Below, one piece after another: positions 52,057-62,600 of a DNA stretch of 64,000 nucleotides (positions within the stretch are counted from its first letter, which is position 1; the number at the start of each line of letters is the position of its first letter). Location: NCBI RefSeq assembly GCF_963677575.1, contig NZ_OY782038.1, positions 3,351,501 to 3,415,500 on the forward strand, read 5' to 3'. Made by a program: the position numbers and the translations under genes. The stretch comes from an uncultured Draconibacterium sp. (GTDB lineage: Bacteria > Bacteroidota > Bacteroidia > Bacteroidales > Prolixibacteraceae). Below the pieces are notes generated by a model. It saw nothing but the letters and a program-made list of their open reading frames with translations. It did not search any database and was not told the DNA's origin.

Positions 52057-53673
52057 TTAATTTTTTAGGTATTCTATCCAGTCGAAATCGGCATTGGCTT
52101 CCGAAGCTTTGCCGTTTCCGGTGGCATACAAACCAACATAAATGCCGGTGAAGAAACCAACTGTTTCGGTAGCCAAGAATTTGGCATCGGCGGTTTCAAC
52201 TGCGGTAAATTCGTCGTTGCCCTGTGCAAACGAAAAGGTGAAAGTAGTTTTATCTCCACTCACGCGTAGTTTTACAGGACCAGGCTTCAGTGTATATTCT
52301 TTTGATTTATAAATGGTTTGACCAAACTGCAATTTCACTCTCAAAATTCGATCATCTCCTTTTTTACTCACCATTATATCAAAGTGTGAGCCGTTATTCA
52401 GCAAGATCAAACCTGCCTCCTCATTTTCATTTTTCGGATCGAATTCAAGTTGTGTTGTAGCTGTAAAATAGTGGTCTTTTAATCGGCGTCCCACAAAGGT
52501 TGACGAATGATTTGTGCTGATGGTTTCAGCAGCTCCTTTTAAGCGTAAAAATCCTTCCCTTTCTGATAGTGAGAAATTACTTTCTACCGGTGCCTGAACG
52601 TAGTTCCAGTCTAAACCAAGCTCATTGCTATCAAATTCAACTTTCGATGGCGGTTCGGCAACGGGTTTTAATGGAAGGGTAGGGCAGGTCATATCAACGT
52701 CAACAGTACCGTTGCCGTTTACCACAGGCCAGCCGTGTTTTGGCCATGTTACCGGAGCAAGACAGGTTTCTCGTCCAAGTATGTGGTGCGTTTTATCAGA
52801 GATATTGCGATAGCCGTGGAAAACAATCCACCACGAATCGTCGTGCGCCTGAATAATATCGGCATGGCCAATTCCCTGTATAGGTTTACCCTGACCTGCA
52901 GCGTTGCATTGCGTTAAAATTGGATTGGCCGGATTATCGGTGTATGGTCCCCAAATGTTATTACTGCGGGCAATGGTTTCCGAGTGAGCTTCCTCGGTTC
53001 CGCCTTCAGCGGCCATCAGGTAGTACCAACCGTCTTTTTTGTAAATATGTGGTCCTTCGGCGTAGCGGCCACCGGTGCCGTTCCAAACTTTTTTACCCTC
53101 CGAAAGTTCGCCGGTTTTTAAGTCTACTTCATACAAAATAAACGGTGAACTGATAATGTAGGCTTTTCCATCTTCGTCCCAAAACATGTCGGGATCGATA
53201 CCCGGAACGTCTACCCAAATTGGATCGGACCACGGACCGGCAGGATCTTTTGCTGTTACAAAAAAGTTACCTCCGCCGGTAATGTTGGTGGTGATCATGT
53301 AAAATGTTCCGTCGTGGTAACGCAGTGTGGCCGCAAAAATGTTCAGCCCGTTCGGAATTTGTTCTTTCCGGTGAATACAATGGCCGATTTGTTCCCAGTT
53401 TACAAGGTCTTTACTGTGGAAAACCGGAACTCCCGGAAAGTATTCGAAAGTACTGGTGATGAGGTAATAATCGTCGCCAACACGGCAAACACTTGGGTCG
53501 GAATAAAAGCCCGGAATAATGGGGTTCGTGAAGGTTACGGTTGCATTTGGCTCGAGCGCTTTTGCAAACGGATTTGGTGCGATTTGCGCAAACAGGTTAA
53601 GACTCAGACAAAGTGCGAGTAGCAGAACAAAACTTTTTAATCCTGCAGTTGAGCGCGATTCATTTTTATTCAT
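52057..53673 (-). CDS. GH43-family glycosidase with C-terminal beta-sandwich, secreted
   Basis: 538 residues from the ATG at 53673; an in-frame ATG at 53703 would add ten residues before the signal peptide. The signal ends near LFAQ (~30). Catalytic motifs: base Asp in FYSDPSVCR (D59), pKa-modulating Asp in GIDPDMFWDEDG and acid Glu in YAEGPHIYKKDG. A beta-sandwich (~340-538) with LGLDWNYVQAP and FTGIYVGLYATG follows; this organisation is typical of beta-xylosidase and exo-arabinanase-like GH43. It is related to but clearly distinct from the GH43 at 24.2 kb. In the right-hand locus it lies between GH106 and the dehydrogenase gene and has its own terminator. Confidence 0.93.
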   Translation of the reverse strand: MNKNESRSTAGLKSFVLLLALCLSLNLFAQIAPNPFAKALEPNATVTFTNPIIPGFYSDPSVCRVGDDYYLITSTFEYFPGVPVFHSKDLVNWEQIGHCIHRKEQIPNGLNIFAATLRYHDGTFYMITTNITGGGNFFVTAKDPAGPWSDPIWVDVPGIDPDMFWDEDGKAYIISSPFILYEVDLKTGELSEGKKVWNGTGGRYAEGPHIYKKDGWYYLMAAEGGTEEAHSETIARSNNIWGPYTDNPANPILTQCNAAGQGKPIQGIGHADIIQAHDDSWWIVFHGYRNISDKTHHILGRETCLAPVTWPKHGWPVVNGNGTVDVDMTCPTLPLKPVAEPPSKVEFDSNELGLDWNYVQAPVESNFSLSEREGFLRLKGAAETISTNHSSTFVGRRLKDHYFTATTQLEFDPKNENEEAGLILLNNGSHFDIMVSKKGDDRILRVKLQFGQTIYKSKEYTLKPGPVKLRVSGDKTTFTFSFAQGNDEFTAVETADAKFLATETVGFFTGIYVGLYATGNGKASEANADFDWIEYLKN

Positions 53674-54213
53674 GGTAGTAATTAATTTTATCTGGTTGTA
53701 CAATCTGTTAGAACAATAATGAGCCTAATTTACAAAAGTTAAGCTGATGTGCGAAACTAATTCTTATTGTATAAAGTACAAAATAAAGAATTGATATTTC
53801 CGGACTAAGAATGGAGTAGTTCGCGAATAATTTACAGCTTTGATTAAGGTTTATACCGATTATTAAAAACATTGAGCCATTGGTTCGCGCACTCCCAATG
53901 ACTTTGTTTTTATATATCGGCATTTAACCAATTTGAAGATGATTCAAAATAGCTTAATCATTTTCATAATTGGTATTACTTAGTGCTTGCCGGAAAACTC
54001 AGCTATTTCTTTGTCTTTGATAAGAAAACGTTAAAGGCAAGGCTTTCGAAGGTTTGGAAATCAGGAAGTTTACTTTGGTAATCGACCGTTTTCAAACCGA
54101 GAGTAACGCAGTATATGGCGTTTTCTTGCAAAGACTACATAAAAATATCCCGACAGGAAATGCCTGCCGGAATATTAAAACTAACTAGATCAACTAAATT
54201 TGTGTTGATGGTT
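53674..54213 (-). other. 540-bp intergenic stretch between GH106 and GH43
   Basis: It should contain the GH43 promoter. A TAACTTTTG stretch on the - strand ~75 bp before the start is the only -7-like sequence I see. No convincing gene was found on either strand. A hairpin related to the one at 4759-4785 lies at 54144-54176 at the GH106 end. Confidence 0.4.
54144..54176 (-). terminator. Hairpin downstream of GH106, related to the 4759-4785 hairpin
   Basis: On the - strand aatattccggcagg (54176-54163) pairs along 14 bp with cctgtcgggatatt (54157-54144), all pairs or G-U wobbles. It lies 37 bp after the GH106 stop and ends in ATTTTT on the - strand, so it is a likely terminator. The core ATTCCGGCAGGCA is shared with the hairpin at the far-left locus. 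Confidence 0.75.
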
Positions 54214-57200
54214 TTATTTTGAATTCATTACTACTACCGGTCCAAGTAATCCGGAAGTTTTTAGTGGTGAATTTGCCTGGTAAAATGGCATTGTTGTGTA
54301 AGTCAGTTTTTCTGTAACATCTGGCTGGGCGTCCCCAATCAGGCGGTTTACCCACAGGTTAACCACTTTAATTTGTATTTCGTTGGCACCTTCCTGCAGT
54401 GCTGAGCCAATTTCCAAACGGAAAGGTTTTTTCCAAGCGATACCAACCGGTTTGCCGTTTACACTCACTTCGGCCAGATTTTCTACTTCACCCAGATCAA
54501 TACAAATGTTTCCGCCTTCATTCAGCCATTCGGAAGGAACATTTATGGTTTTGGTGTAAGTACCTGTTCCGGAAAAATATTTAATGTTGTCGTCGGCGTT
54601 TTCATTCCAGGCCGAAAGTGTTTCAAAAGTAGCGTTGAATGGCTCGCCAACTTTTGATTCGAAACTTACTTCCCATGGACCTGTAATGTCAGCCAGTTTT
54701 GTTTCGATGACTTCAGGAACAGTATACGAGTCGTTTTGTGTTTTATTACGGAAAACCACAAAAACAGCATCGTTGGGTGCAAGTTGCAACGGAACCGTTG
54801 TACTGCCATCAGAAATGGAGTAAGAAGCTTTTTTAATCATTCCGGTTTCCGGCTGCCATATTTCGGCTTCTTTTCCTTCAACTCTGAATGTTGCCTCTAC
54901 TACTTCTTCACGGTTGCCGCGGTTGTTTACCCAGTAAAAATCTATATCGCCCAACTGTCGGTGCACATACAACAACTCGGTATTTTCTTCCGGTTTGGTG
55001 TAAGAAAAGTCTGTAGCTATCTGTTCTTTTTCCAACACCTCGTTAATCGGATATCCGTTATAAATTTTACCTTTTCCAATGGTGTTCACCCCGTTTTCAA
55101 TGGGCCAGAGTTCGTTGGCCAGTGCACTGAACTGTGCAGCATCGTCTGATAAACTTGGTGTACTAATTGGTTTTGGTCCGCAGACTACTGCTCCGGCTGT
55201 TGCTATTTCTTTAATCCGCTGTAAAACAGGAAGTGTCATTTGTGCCGTACTTTTGTCAAGCACCAGCAATTTGTAGGCTGCACCTCCTGGCGAAGTTATT
55301 TTTTCATCCTCTACTTTTAAGGTGTGCAACAATGCGTCGGCATTTATAAAGTCGTATTCGTAACCTGCCGGAACCTGTGGCAATTGCCCGCCAAACAGTT
55401 CTGTAATGTTGTGGCTTTCGCCGTACATATAGGCAACGTCGGCAACAAAATTACCCTGCTGCAACATGTACGAGCTTCGTGCCAGGTAAGTTGTCCAGGC
55501 AATGGCTTGTTCAGCCCATGTTTCGTGGCGGGTAAACCATTGACCGAATGGCCCCAGTCCCAGCCCGGGTATTCTGTCGTCAACCGGTTGATGTACCGAA
55601 GTGTGAATGACAAAACGATTCAGGCCGCTGGCCAGCTCGGCATCGGCCACAGGTTTTAATAAACGTGGCGACCATGCCCATGCTGTTCCAATTGCGGTTA
55701 GCGATTCGGCAGCCACATATTTTTGACCATAAATATGAGAAACCGATGCCGATTCGCGAACATCTGCTTTATGCCGAATTGCAACATCCGGCCCCGGCCC
55801 ACCAAAACCGCCCGGTGTCCAGGTGGCGCTCATAGGAACTGCTGCTGTGCGTTTAACTTCCATACCGTCGGCAATTAACGCGCGGCCTCCTTCGTGCGAT
55901 TCGGAGTAGCGGCCCATTCCGCGTTCGGCAAGCAATTCTGTCGATAAATCGTAGTGATATTCCGCTACCAGTTCTTCCAGAGTTCTTCTGTAATCCCAAA
56001 GAAACTTATCAGTGGACTGAGCACTTTCAATTACTTTTCCGGTAAGGGCAGGCAGCCAGGGGAAAAGATCGTAACCGCGACGGGTTTTAAATTCGGCCAA
56101 CATGTTGTCGGTCCAGTTTTGCGTGCCGGCTTCCCAGCTGTCGGTTATGATGTATTTTAGTCCTTGTTCTCCCATTAACCCGCCAGTGGCATCTTTATAC
56201 TGATCGAGATAGTTGGTGAAATAATTTCTTACATACTGAGCATTCAGTTTGTCCACCTCAAAACCGGTTGCTTCGGGTGAAGCCGGGTGATTTTCGCGGC
56301 CGGTCAGTGAAAATCCCATTCGGATAATGTTCCATTTTCCCTCGGGAACATCCCAGTCTAAGGTGCCGTCTTCTGCAATTTGATCGGTAAGGTCGATAAT
56401 ATTTTCTGCTAAAACAGGATTTGGAACTTCCGGTGTTGGAACTTCTTCCAGATCGGTAGCAGTGGCAAATCCTGCCTTGTCCTCGAAACGGTTAATACGT
56501 GCACCGGTATTCAATACTAATTCCATTACAGCAGTGCCTGTAGGAGCTGGTTGATTTCCGCCGCCCAATCCCATCATGGCCATTATACCTCCGCCTCTTG
56601 ATGGTTGTGGAGTGATAATGTTTACACGAAAATACTTTCCGGTTACGGGAGCAAAAGCCAGTGTTTTTTGTGCGGTTCTTCCGCCTCTTACATCAATAAC
56701 TTTTTCGAAATTAACACTGTCGTTGCTTACTTCCAGATTTTGGCTGGCCGGTCCACCACCTCCAAAGTTAAATCCACGTCCGCCGCCACCGGTTACAATG
56801 GTAATTGATTGTATGGTTGTTGGTTCGTTAAATTCAAATTGAATCCAGGAGTATTCTCCCGGCTTTTTGTAAGGGAGTTCGCTTGAGCTTACCAAGTCGC
56901 CATCAGTCAACTGAGCTAAGTTGAAGTTTCCACTGCTGGAAGTAATTTTTGGCTGCAATTCTTCCATCGACAAATCATCATCGGGAAGTGGATAGGCAAT
57001 CACAGAAATATCCTGGTAATATTCGGGCAATTGATGTTCGCTATCCATTGCACCCAATGCTCCTTCAGCTCCTAAATTCTGGAATGTTCCTGAAGTTGTT
57101 GGAGGATGAGGTAGTTTGCCATTGAACGATTGTCCGCCTTCGACACGGAGTTCGCTCCACACCACTTTTTTCATGGCTTCTTCGGGTTTTACCCACGGGC

Positions 57201-57594
57201 CGCCACTTTCGCTCCATCCTGGCGAACCGGCAATGGCCATTTCAAGACCCAGCGAATCGGCCAGTTCGGTGGTAAAACGGAAAGCATCTTTCCATGCAGG
57301 AGTCATATAAACTAAGCGTTCGTCGACAATTTTTGGGGTTGTCATGCCTGCATCAAAGTTTTGGAAACCACCAATGCCATTTCGGTGCATCCATTCCAGA
57401 TCTTTTTGTATTCCGTCTTTGGTAACATTTCCATTCATCCAATGCCACCAAACACGGGGTTGAGCTTCGTTAGGAGGGTTTATAAATTCTTCTTCAAGGT
57501 TTACGTTTTGGTTTTGCAGGCCTGAATCTTGTTCGCACTGAACGAATAGTAAAGACGCAATTGTCAGAAATCCTGCCAAAGTTTTTTTAAGCAT
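54214..57594 (-). CDS. GH106-family alpha-L-rhamnosidase, lipoprotein (paralogue of the 8.2-11.6 kb gene)
   Basis: 1126 residues with a lipobox (LLFVQC). The domain order is as in the paralogue: PRVWWHWMNGN (~46), barrel strand WMHRNGIGGFQNF, a discoidin-like beta-sandwich insertion with Gly-rich loops (~230-370), YIITDSWEAGTQNW (~485), GRYSESHEGGRA (~570), and the C-terminal jelly roll LAEVSVNGKPVGIAWKKPFR. The insertion loops contain unusually Gly/Pro-rich runs (GGGGRGFNFGGGGPASQ). It would remove alpha-L-rhamnose from glycans captured by the SusCD pair upstream. The two GH106 proteins share landmarks across their length but differ in the insertion. It is preceded by the susD terminator and ~170 bp of leader. 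Confidence 0.93.
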   Translation of the reverse strand: MLKKTLAGFLTIASLLFVQCEQDSGLQNQNVNLEEEFINPPNEAQPRVWWHWMNGNVTKDGIQKDLEWMHRNGIGGFQNFDAGMTTPKIVDERLVYMTPAWKDAFRFTTELADSLGLEMAIAGSPGWSESGGPWVKPEEAMKKVVWSELRVEGGQSFNGKLPHPPTTSGTFQNLGAEGALGAMDSEHQLPEYYQDISVIAYPLPDDDLSMEELQPKITSSSGNFNLAQLTDGDLVSSSELPYKKPGEYSWIQFEFNEPTTIQSITIVTGGGGRGFNFGGGGPASQNLEVSNDSVNFEKVIDVRGGRTAQKTLAFAPVTGKYFRVNIITPQPSRGGGIMAMMGLGGGNQPAPTGTAVMELVLNTGARINRFEDKAGFATATDLEEVPTPEVPNPVLAENIIDLTDQIAEDGTLDWDVPEGKWNIIRMGFSLTGRENHPASPEATGFEVDKLNAQYVRNYFTNYLDQYKDATGGLMGEQGLKYIITDSWEAGTQNWTDNMLAEFKTRRGYDLFPWLPALTGKVIESAQSTDKFLWDYRRTLEELVAEYHYDLSTELLAERGMGRYSESHEGGRALIADGMEVKRTAAVPMSATWTPGGFGGPGPDVAIRHKADVRESASVSHIYGQKYVAAESLTAIGTAWAWSPRLLKPVADAELASGLNRFVIHTSVHQPVDDRIPGLGLGPFGQWFTRHETWAEQAIAWTTYLARSSYMLQQGNFVADVAYMYGESHNITELFGGQLPQVPAGYEYDFINADALLHTLKVEDEKITSPGGAAYKLLVLDKSTAQMTLPVLQRIKEIATAGAVVCGPKPISTPSLSDDAAQFSALANELWPIENGVNTIGKGKIYNGYPINEVLEKEQIATDFSYTKPEENTELLYVHRQLGDIDFYWVNNRGNREEVVEATFRVEGKEAEIWQPETGMIKKASYSISDGSTTVPLQLAPNDAVFVVFRNKTQNDSYTVPEVIETKLADITGPWEVSFESKVGEPFNATFETLSAWNENADDNIKYFSGTGTYTKTINVPSEWLNEGGNICIDLGEVENLAEVSVNGKPVGIAWKKPFRLEIGSALQEGANEIQIKVVNLWVNRLIGDAQPDVTEKLTYTTMPFYQANSPLKTSGLLGPVVVMNSK

Positions 57595-57714
57595 GAGGTA
57601 TCGATTTTCAGTTTACTAATGGTCTAAATCGTATTGAAATTATGGGGATTCAACATCCGTCTCCCAGGGGCTGGATTTTAATTGAGTACCTGCTGATGTT
57701 GATAAAAATTGAAG

Positions 57715-57746
57715 AAAAGGATGGTATGTTTTGATACCATCCTTTT
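57715..57746 (-). terminator. Terminator after susD of the right-hand locus
   Basis: aaaaggatggtat (57715-57727) and ataccatcctttt (57734-57746) form a perfect 13-bp stem with a 6-nt loop, ~20 bp after the susD stop. As in the left locus, the susCD pair is thereby separated from the enzyme genes. Confidence 0.9.
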
Positions 57747-57766
57747 GCCTTTTTTACTTTATATTA

Positions 57767-59590
57767 TTACCATCCTGGATTCTGATCGAGTCCTCCTTCT
57801 GTATTTGCATTTATAACAGTTTGAGGAATTGGGAAAAGTGTCCAATCGATAGATCCGGTGTAATAAGGGATATCACCCATAAAACGTGAATGATTTGTAA
57901 GTTGAGTAACCAACACTTCGTTTGAACCAGAACTGCTGCCCATACGAAGCAAGGTTGGGAAACGATGCTCTTCATAGCACAACTCGCGGGCACGTTCATC
58001 AAGAATCAGATAGATATCTACTTCGCCTGCAGAAACAAGCTTGGATGCCTCAGCACGGTTACGAATTTCGTTGATATCGTCGGCAGCCATACCAGTGCTT
58101 CCTTTTCTGTAATAAGCCTCAGCACGCAGCAATAAAGTTTCTGCAGAGCGAACTGCATACCAATCTCTACCATACTGGTTGATGTGCATTGGAATTTCTG
58201 AAGAATGCCATCCCCAATCATCCATTTTAATTTTCGAACGCATTGGAGTCATCATTTCAGGAACAGTGATCATATCTTCAGTAACAGGCTGCAAATACAA
58301 GCTGTGATCCTGGTCGAGGCATAAAAACTCTCTGGTAAGGTTTATCGGAAGATTACGCATATCATCTGCATAATCGCCGGCCCAAACTTTTTTCGAAACA
58401 TAGTCTGTTTCGGCTGTACCACCAGTAGAAAATCCACCTAAGTAAGCAGATGTAGATCCTCCCGGGAATTTGCTTTGATCAACATTTCCGGCAAATGGGC
58501 ACGCTGCAGCACCTTCTTCGGCTAAATCTGAACGCCAAACCATATTCCTGAATACTGGACCAACAAAGGCTGTTAAACCATAATATGGGTTAGCTCCCGG
58601 CCAACCGCCGATAAGTCCGTTTGCCTGGGCTTCTTCAAAAGTTGCTGCCTCTAAAGTCCAAACGGCTTCGGTATTTCCGGCGCTATAGTCGTAGTTTCCT
58701 ATTTGGAACATATCGAAGAAAACATTACCATCTTCCCGGTATGCCGGAACTCCATTGTTAGTAGACATATCAGATGGATTTGCACGCGATCCAAAACGTT
58801 GAGTCATAAGTGGATGAGCATCAATTGTTTTTGTTGCAGCAGCAATTGCTTTATCGTAATTTGCGGCATCGCCTGTCTCCACGCCAAGTGCTAAATAAGC
58901 TTCGGCGATAAAATGGTTCGCAGCTCCTTTGGCCAAACGTCCATCTTGTGATGGATACTGTGGAAGAAGTGCTTCTGCAGCTTCCAGATCAGCAATTGCA
59001 AATTCATAAACAGCCTGACGAGAATCGCGTGTATAATCTAACTTAAGCGACTCGCTAACTTCCTGAACAATTGGCACGCCGCCAAAACATTCAGCCAAAC
59101 GCAAGTAGCCATAACCACGGAAGAATCGGGCTTGTCCAACTGCAAAATCTTTATCTTCTGCATTTGACCACTCAACCAGTTCAGCTCCTGAAATTGCAAG
59201 GTTGGCATAACTGATTAGCTGGTACATATCAACCCAAAGGTTGTTGAACATAGCAAAGTCAGACGACCAGCGAGAATAATTTGAAAACGCATTTGCTGTT
59301 GGCGCCGCTGCACCTGTGTATACATTGTCGAAAAAATCGGCACCTTGTCCGTGTAACAATTGTTGTGTAGAAGCTCCTGTCCAGAACATTCGATAACCAC
59401 CATATATGTTAAAAGCCTTGCGGTAGGCGGTAACCAGCTGGGCATCTACCTGGCTGCTTTTTTCAAAAGCAGATTCAGGAGTATAAATCGTTTTTGGATC
59501 TTCGGTAAGAAAATCCTCATCATTCTCACAAGCTGGTAAAAATGATGATATGGCAAATAAGCCTATAATTAAATACTTAAAGTTTTTCAT
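57767..59590 (-). CDS. SusD/RagB-family glycan-binding lipoprotein
   Basis: 607 residues. The signal ends in the lipobox FLPAC followed by END. Landmarks: DEDFLTEDPKTIYTPESAF at the N-terminus, ARFFRGYGYLRLAECFGGVPIV in the TPR-like core, a long insertion (~290-420), AETLLLRAEAYYRKG, and LILDERARELCYEEHRFPTLLRMG near the end. It is longer than the left-hand SusD (519 residues) and not closely related to it, so the two loci probably bind different glycans. It starts 13 bp after the susC stop. Surface lipoprotein that captures glycan and hands it to SusC. Confidence 0.95.
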   Translation of the reverse strand: MKNFKYLIIGLFAISSFLPACENDEDFLTEDPKTIYTPESAFEKSSQVDAQLVTAYRKAFNIYGGYRMFWTGASTQQLLHGQGADFFDNVYTGAAAPTANAFSNYSRWSSDFAMFNNLWVDMYQLISYANLAISGAELVEWSNAEDKDFAVGQARFFRGYGYLRLAECFGGVPIVQEVSESLKLDYTRDSRQAVYEFAIADLEAAEALLPQYPSQDGRLAKGAANHFIAEAYLALGVETGDAANYDKAIAAATKTIDAHPLMTQRFGSRANPSDMSTNNGVPAYREDGNVFFDMFQIGNYDYSAGNTEAVWTLEAATFEEAQANGLIGGWPGANPYYGLTAFVGPVFRNMVWRSDLAEEGAAACPFAGNVDQSKFPGGSTSAYLGGFSTGGTAETDYVSKKVWAGDYADDMRNLPINLTREFLCLDQDHSLYLQPVTEDMITVPEMMTPMRSKIKMDDWGWHSSEIPMHINQYGRDWYAVRSAETLLLRAEAYYRKGSTGMAADDINEIRNRAEASKLVSAGEVDIYLILDERARELCYEEHRFPTLLRMGSSSGSNEVLVTQLTNHSRFMGDIPYYTGSIDWTLFPIPQTVINANTEGGLDQNPGW

Positions 59591-59603
59591 TGTTCTAATT
59601 AGT

Positions 59604-62600
59604 TTAGAGTGTAAAGTTAATACCTAGAGTAAATGTTCTTGGCAATTGTGCTGCATTGAAATCTCTGATTTCAGGATCACTGTATTCCCAATCGGGTGCA
59701 ATAAAGAATAAGTTTGAACCCGATACAAAGACTTTAAGGCTAGAGAAATGAAATTTCTTAAGCAGGTCTCTGTCAAAGGTATAGGATAAATTTAACTCTT
59801 GAAGTCTTATAAAAGTGTATTTCTGCAATGCGGTATATCGTGCGTCGGTAAAGTTAACACGAGGATAAGTTTCGCTTGGATTTTCCGGTGTCCACCAAGG
59901 GTGGTTTAGCATGTTATGATATTGGAAACCATCAGAACTAAGGTATGCAATATTATTTTCGGCATAACCATAATCTCCACCACTAAATATTCCGTTAAAC
60001 AAGGCATAAAGTTGAAAGTTTTTATAAGTTAAAGTGTTACTTAAACTCATTCTGAAATTTTCCATACCGAAACCAAGAATCTTTCTGTCGGTTACACCAA
60101 TTACGCCATCTTCACTTCCATCAAGATTTGCATACATTGCATCGCCTGGCTCACCACCGTTTGCGGCCATATATTCTGTGTCATCTTCCTGAACAATACC
60201 TATCCATTCATAACCGTAGATGGCATTTAATGATTCGCCGATGAATAATTCTGCGTTTATATCGTCTTCTTCATCGCCACCATATAGCTCAACCAATTTA
60301 TTACGGTTAAGTGAGAATGTTAAACCTGAAGTCCAACGGAAGTCGCCCGATTCAATATTTGTAGTGTTTAAAACTGCTTCAATACCCCAGTTATTAACTT
60401 TTCCCATTGTGGCCATTTGCTCTGTAATACCAGCTCCCATAACCGGGATTGTTCTGTTAAAAATCTGGTCTGTAGTAGAAGACTTATATCCATCAAGTTC
60501 AAAATGAATGCGATTGAACATATCGATTTCTGTACCAATATTATAAGAAGTAGTGGTTTCCCATGCCAGTTCGGTGTTACCCAGTGTTTCCAGGCTTTGT
60601 CCCCATAAAATCTGATCATCGAACCAATAACCAATTCCGCCACCTCTACCAACATTCATTGTAGATAGTGTTCCGTAAGGACGTAAAGTTTGGTTACCAT
60701 TTTTACCCCACGATGCTTTAAGTTTTAAATTATTGATTAAAGTGCTTGATTTTAAAAACGGTTCGTTCGACATGGTCCAGGCTACACCAACGGCAGGGAA
60801 ATTACCCCATTTTTTGTCGGCTCCGAATACCGAACTGCCATCACGGCGGAAAGATGCGTTAAGGTGATAGGTGTCTTTGAACGAATAACTTGCACGTGCC
60901 AGATAACCAACATCGTTATGTAACTCGTAACCAATTTCCTCAATCTCTTGTGTAACAGCATTCGATAATCCGTAGAATCCTAGTTTAGTGTTTCCTATAC
61001 CTGTGTAATCAGTACCTGTCATTCCAAACGAATCCATTTTTCTGGAATCACGGGTATACACTAATGTGGCATTAATAAAGTGGTCGTCGAATTGATTGGT
61101 ATAAGTAAGAATATTATCAATTACCCATGAAGTTGTTTTTTCTTCCGAAATCGATCCATTGGCTCTGTCAAGGTAAGCAGCTTGTGCTTCAGGAGTGTAT
61201 CCTGCTTCGCCAAGAGCTAAATTTACAAAGTTAGTTTCGTAAGTAAACTCACGTTCTAATCTTGTATTGGAGGTATACGATCCGGTTAATTTATAACTTA
61301 ATCCTTGAATACCAGGGATTTTAAAATCAACTGTTCCTCCAATTATTGTAGCATTTCTGCGATCTTCATCGTCTCTGCCTACCTTAGTGTCCCACAATGG
61401 GTGCTGTGTTGTTTCTTCGCGTCCATCAACATATAACCTATATCTTCCATCAGACAAGGTCGGTTCTGTCCAAGGCGACAATGTTACCGCAGCACCATAG
61501 TTCGGTCGTATTCCATCATTATTGTTAAACGTTTGGTCGAAACTGGCACTTACAGAAAGATAATCGTTAATTGTTGTATTAATTCTTGCTGTAAAAGTGG
61601 CCCTTTTATACTGGTCGCCAACAACAAAGTTTTTATTATCCAAGTACGAAGAACCAATGAAATAATCCATTGCTTCGCCACCACCAGAAACATTTACCGA
61701 ATAATTCTGCTGAATACCGGTGCGCGTAATCATATCGTAGTACTTGGTAGGCGTATTGGCATCGATATTTGCCTGTTCCAATGCTGACATCCAGGTTGTT
61801 GATGCGGTACGTGCATTCATTAATTCAATATAACCTTCCGGTCCGCGCATATCAGGAGTGTAGTTTGGATTTGAAATTCCAAGCGATGTGTTAACAGAGA
61901 TACGTGGTTTTCCTTTAATACCTTTTTTGCGGGTAATCATGATAACTCCGTTTGCAGCTTTCGATCCGTAGGCAGCCAAAGATGTAGCATCTTTTAATAC
62001 CTGGATGTTTTCTACTGTTGAAGGATCGATGTCATTCATACTGCCGGAGAAGATTATACCATCAACTACCAATAATGGTGCTGAACTATTGAAGGCATCC
62101 GGATCATTTGGATCATCTTCATTGATTGATTTTTGTCCACGAACCAACAGCTCTGTTTCTGCACCGGCTTCACCTGATTTTGAAAAGTTAATACCGGTTG
62201 TAATACCATCGAGTAATGAAAAAGCATCTGTAGTAGCTTTATTCATAATTGGTGAATTTTCCATATCAACTTGGGTAACAGAACCTGTAAAGTTTTTACG
62301 TTTTGTTACCCCGTAACCAATGGCTACAATCTCTTCCAGTCCAATGGCATCAGCTTCAAAAGCAATCATAAAATTTGTTTTTCCTTCAATAGGAATAATT
62401 TGGGTTTTCATTCCCACAAATGAGAAATGCAACTGTTTGGCATCATCCGGAATGGTTAATGTAAACGAACCATCGGGATTGGTGATGGTACCAATAGTTG
62501 TACCTTCAACAACAACAGTAACACCAGGTAACGGAAGTCCCTGATCGTCGGTAACAACTCCGGTAATGTTTTTCTGATCCTGCACTCCATCGAGAACAGC

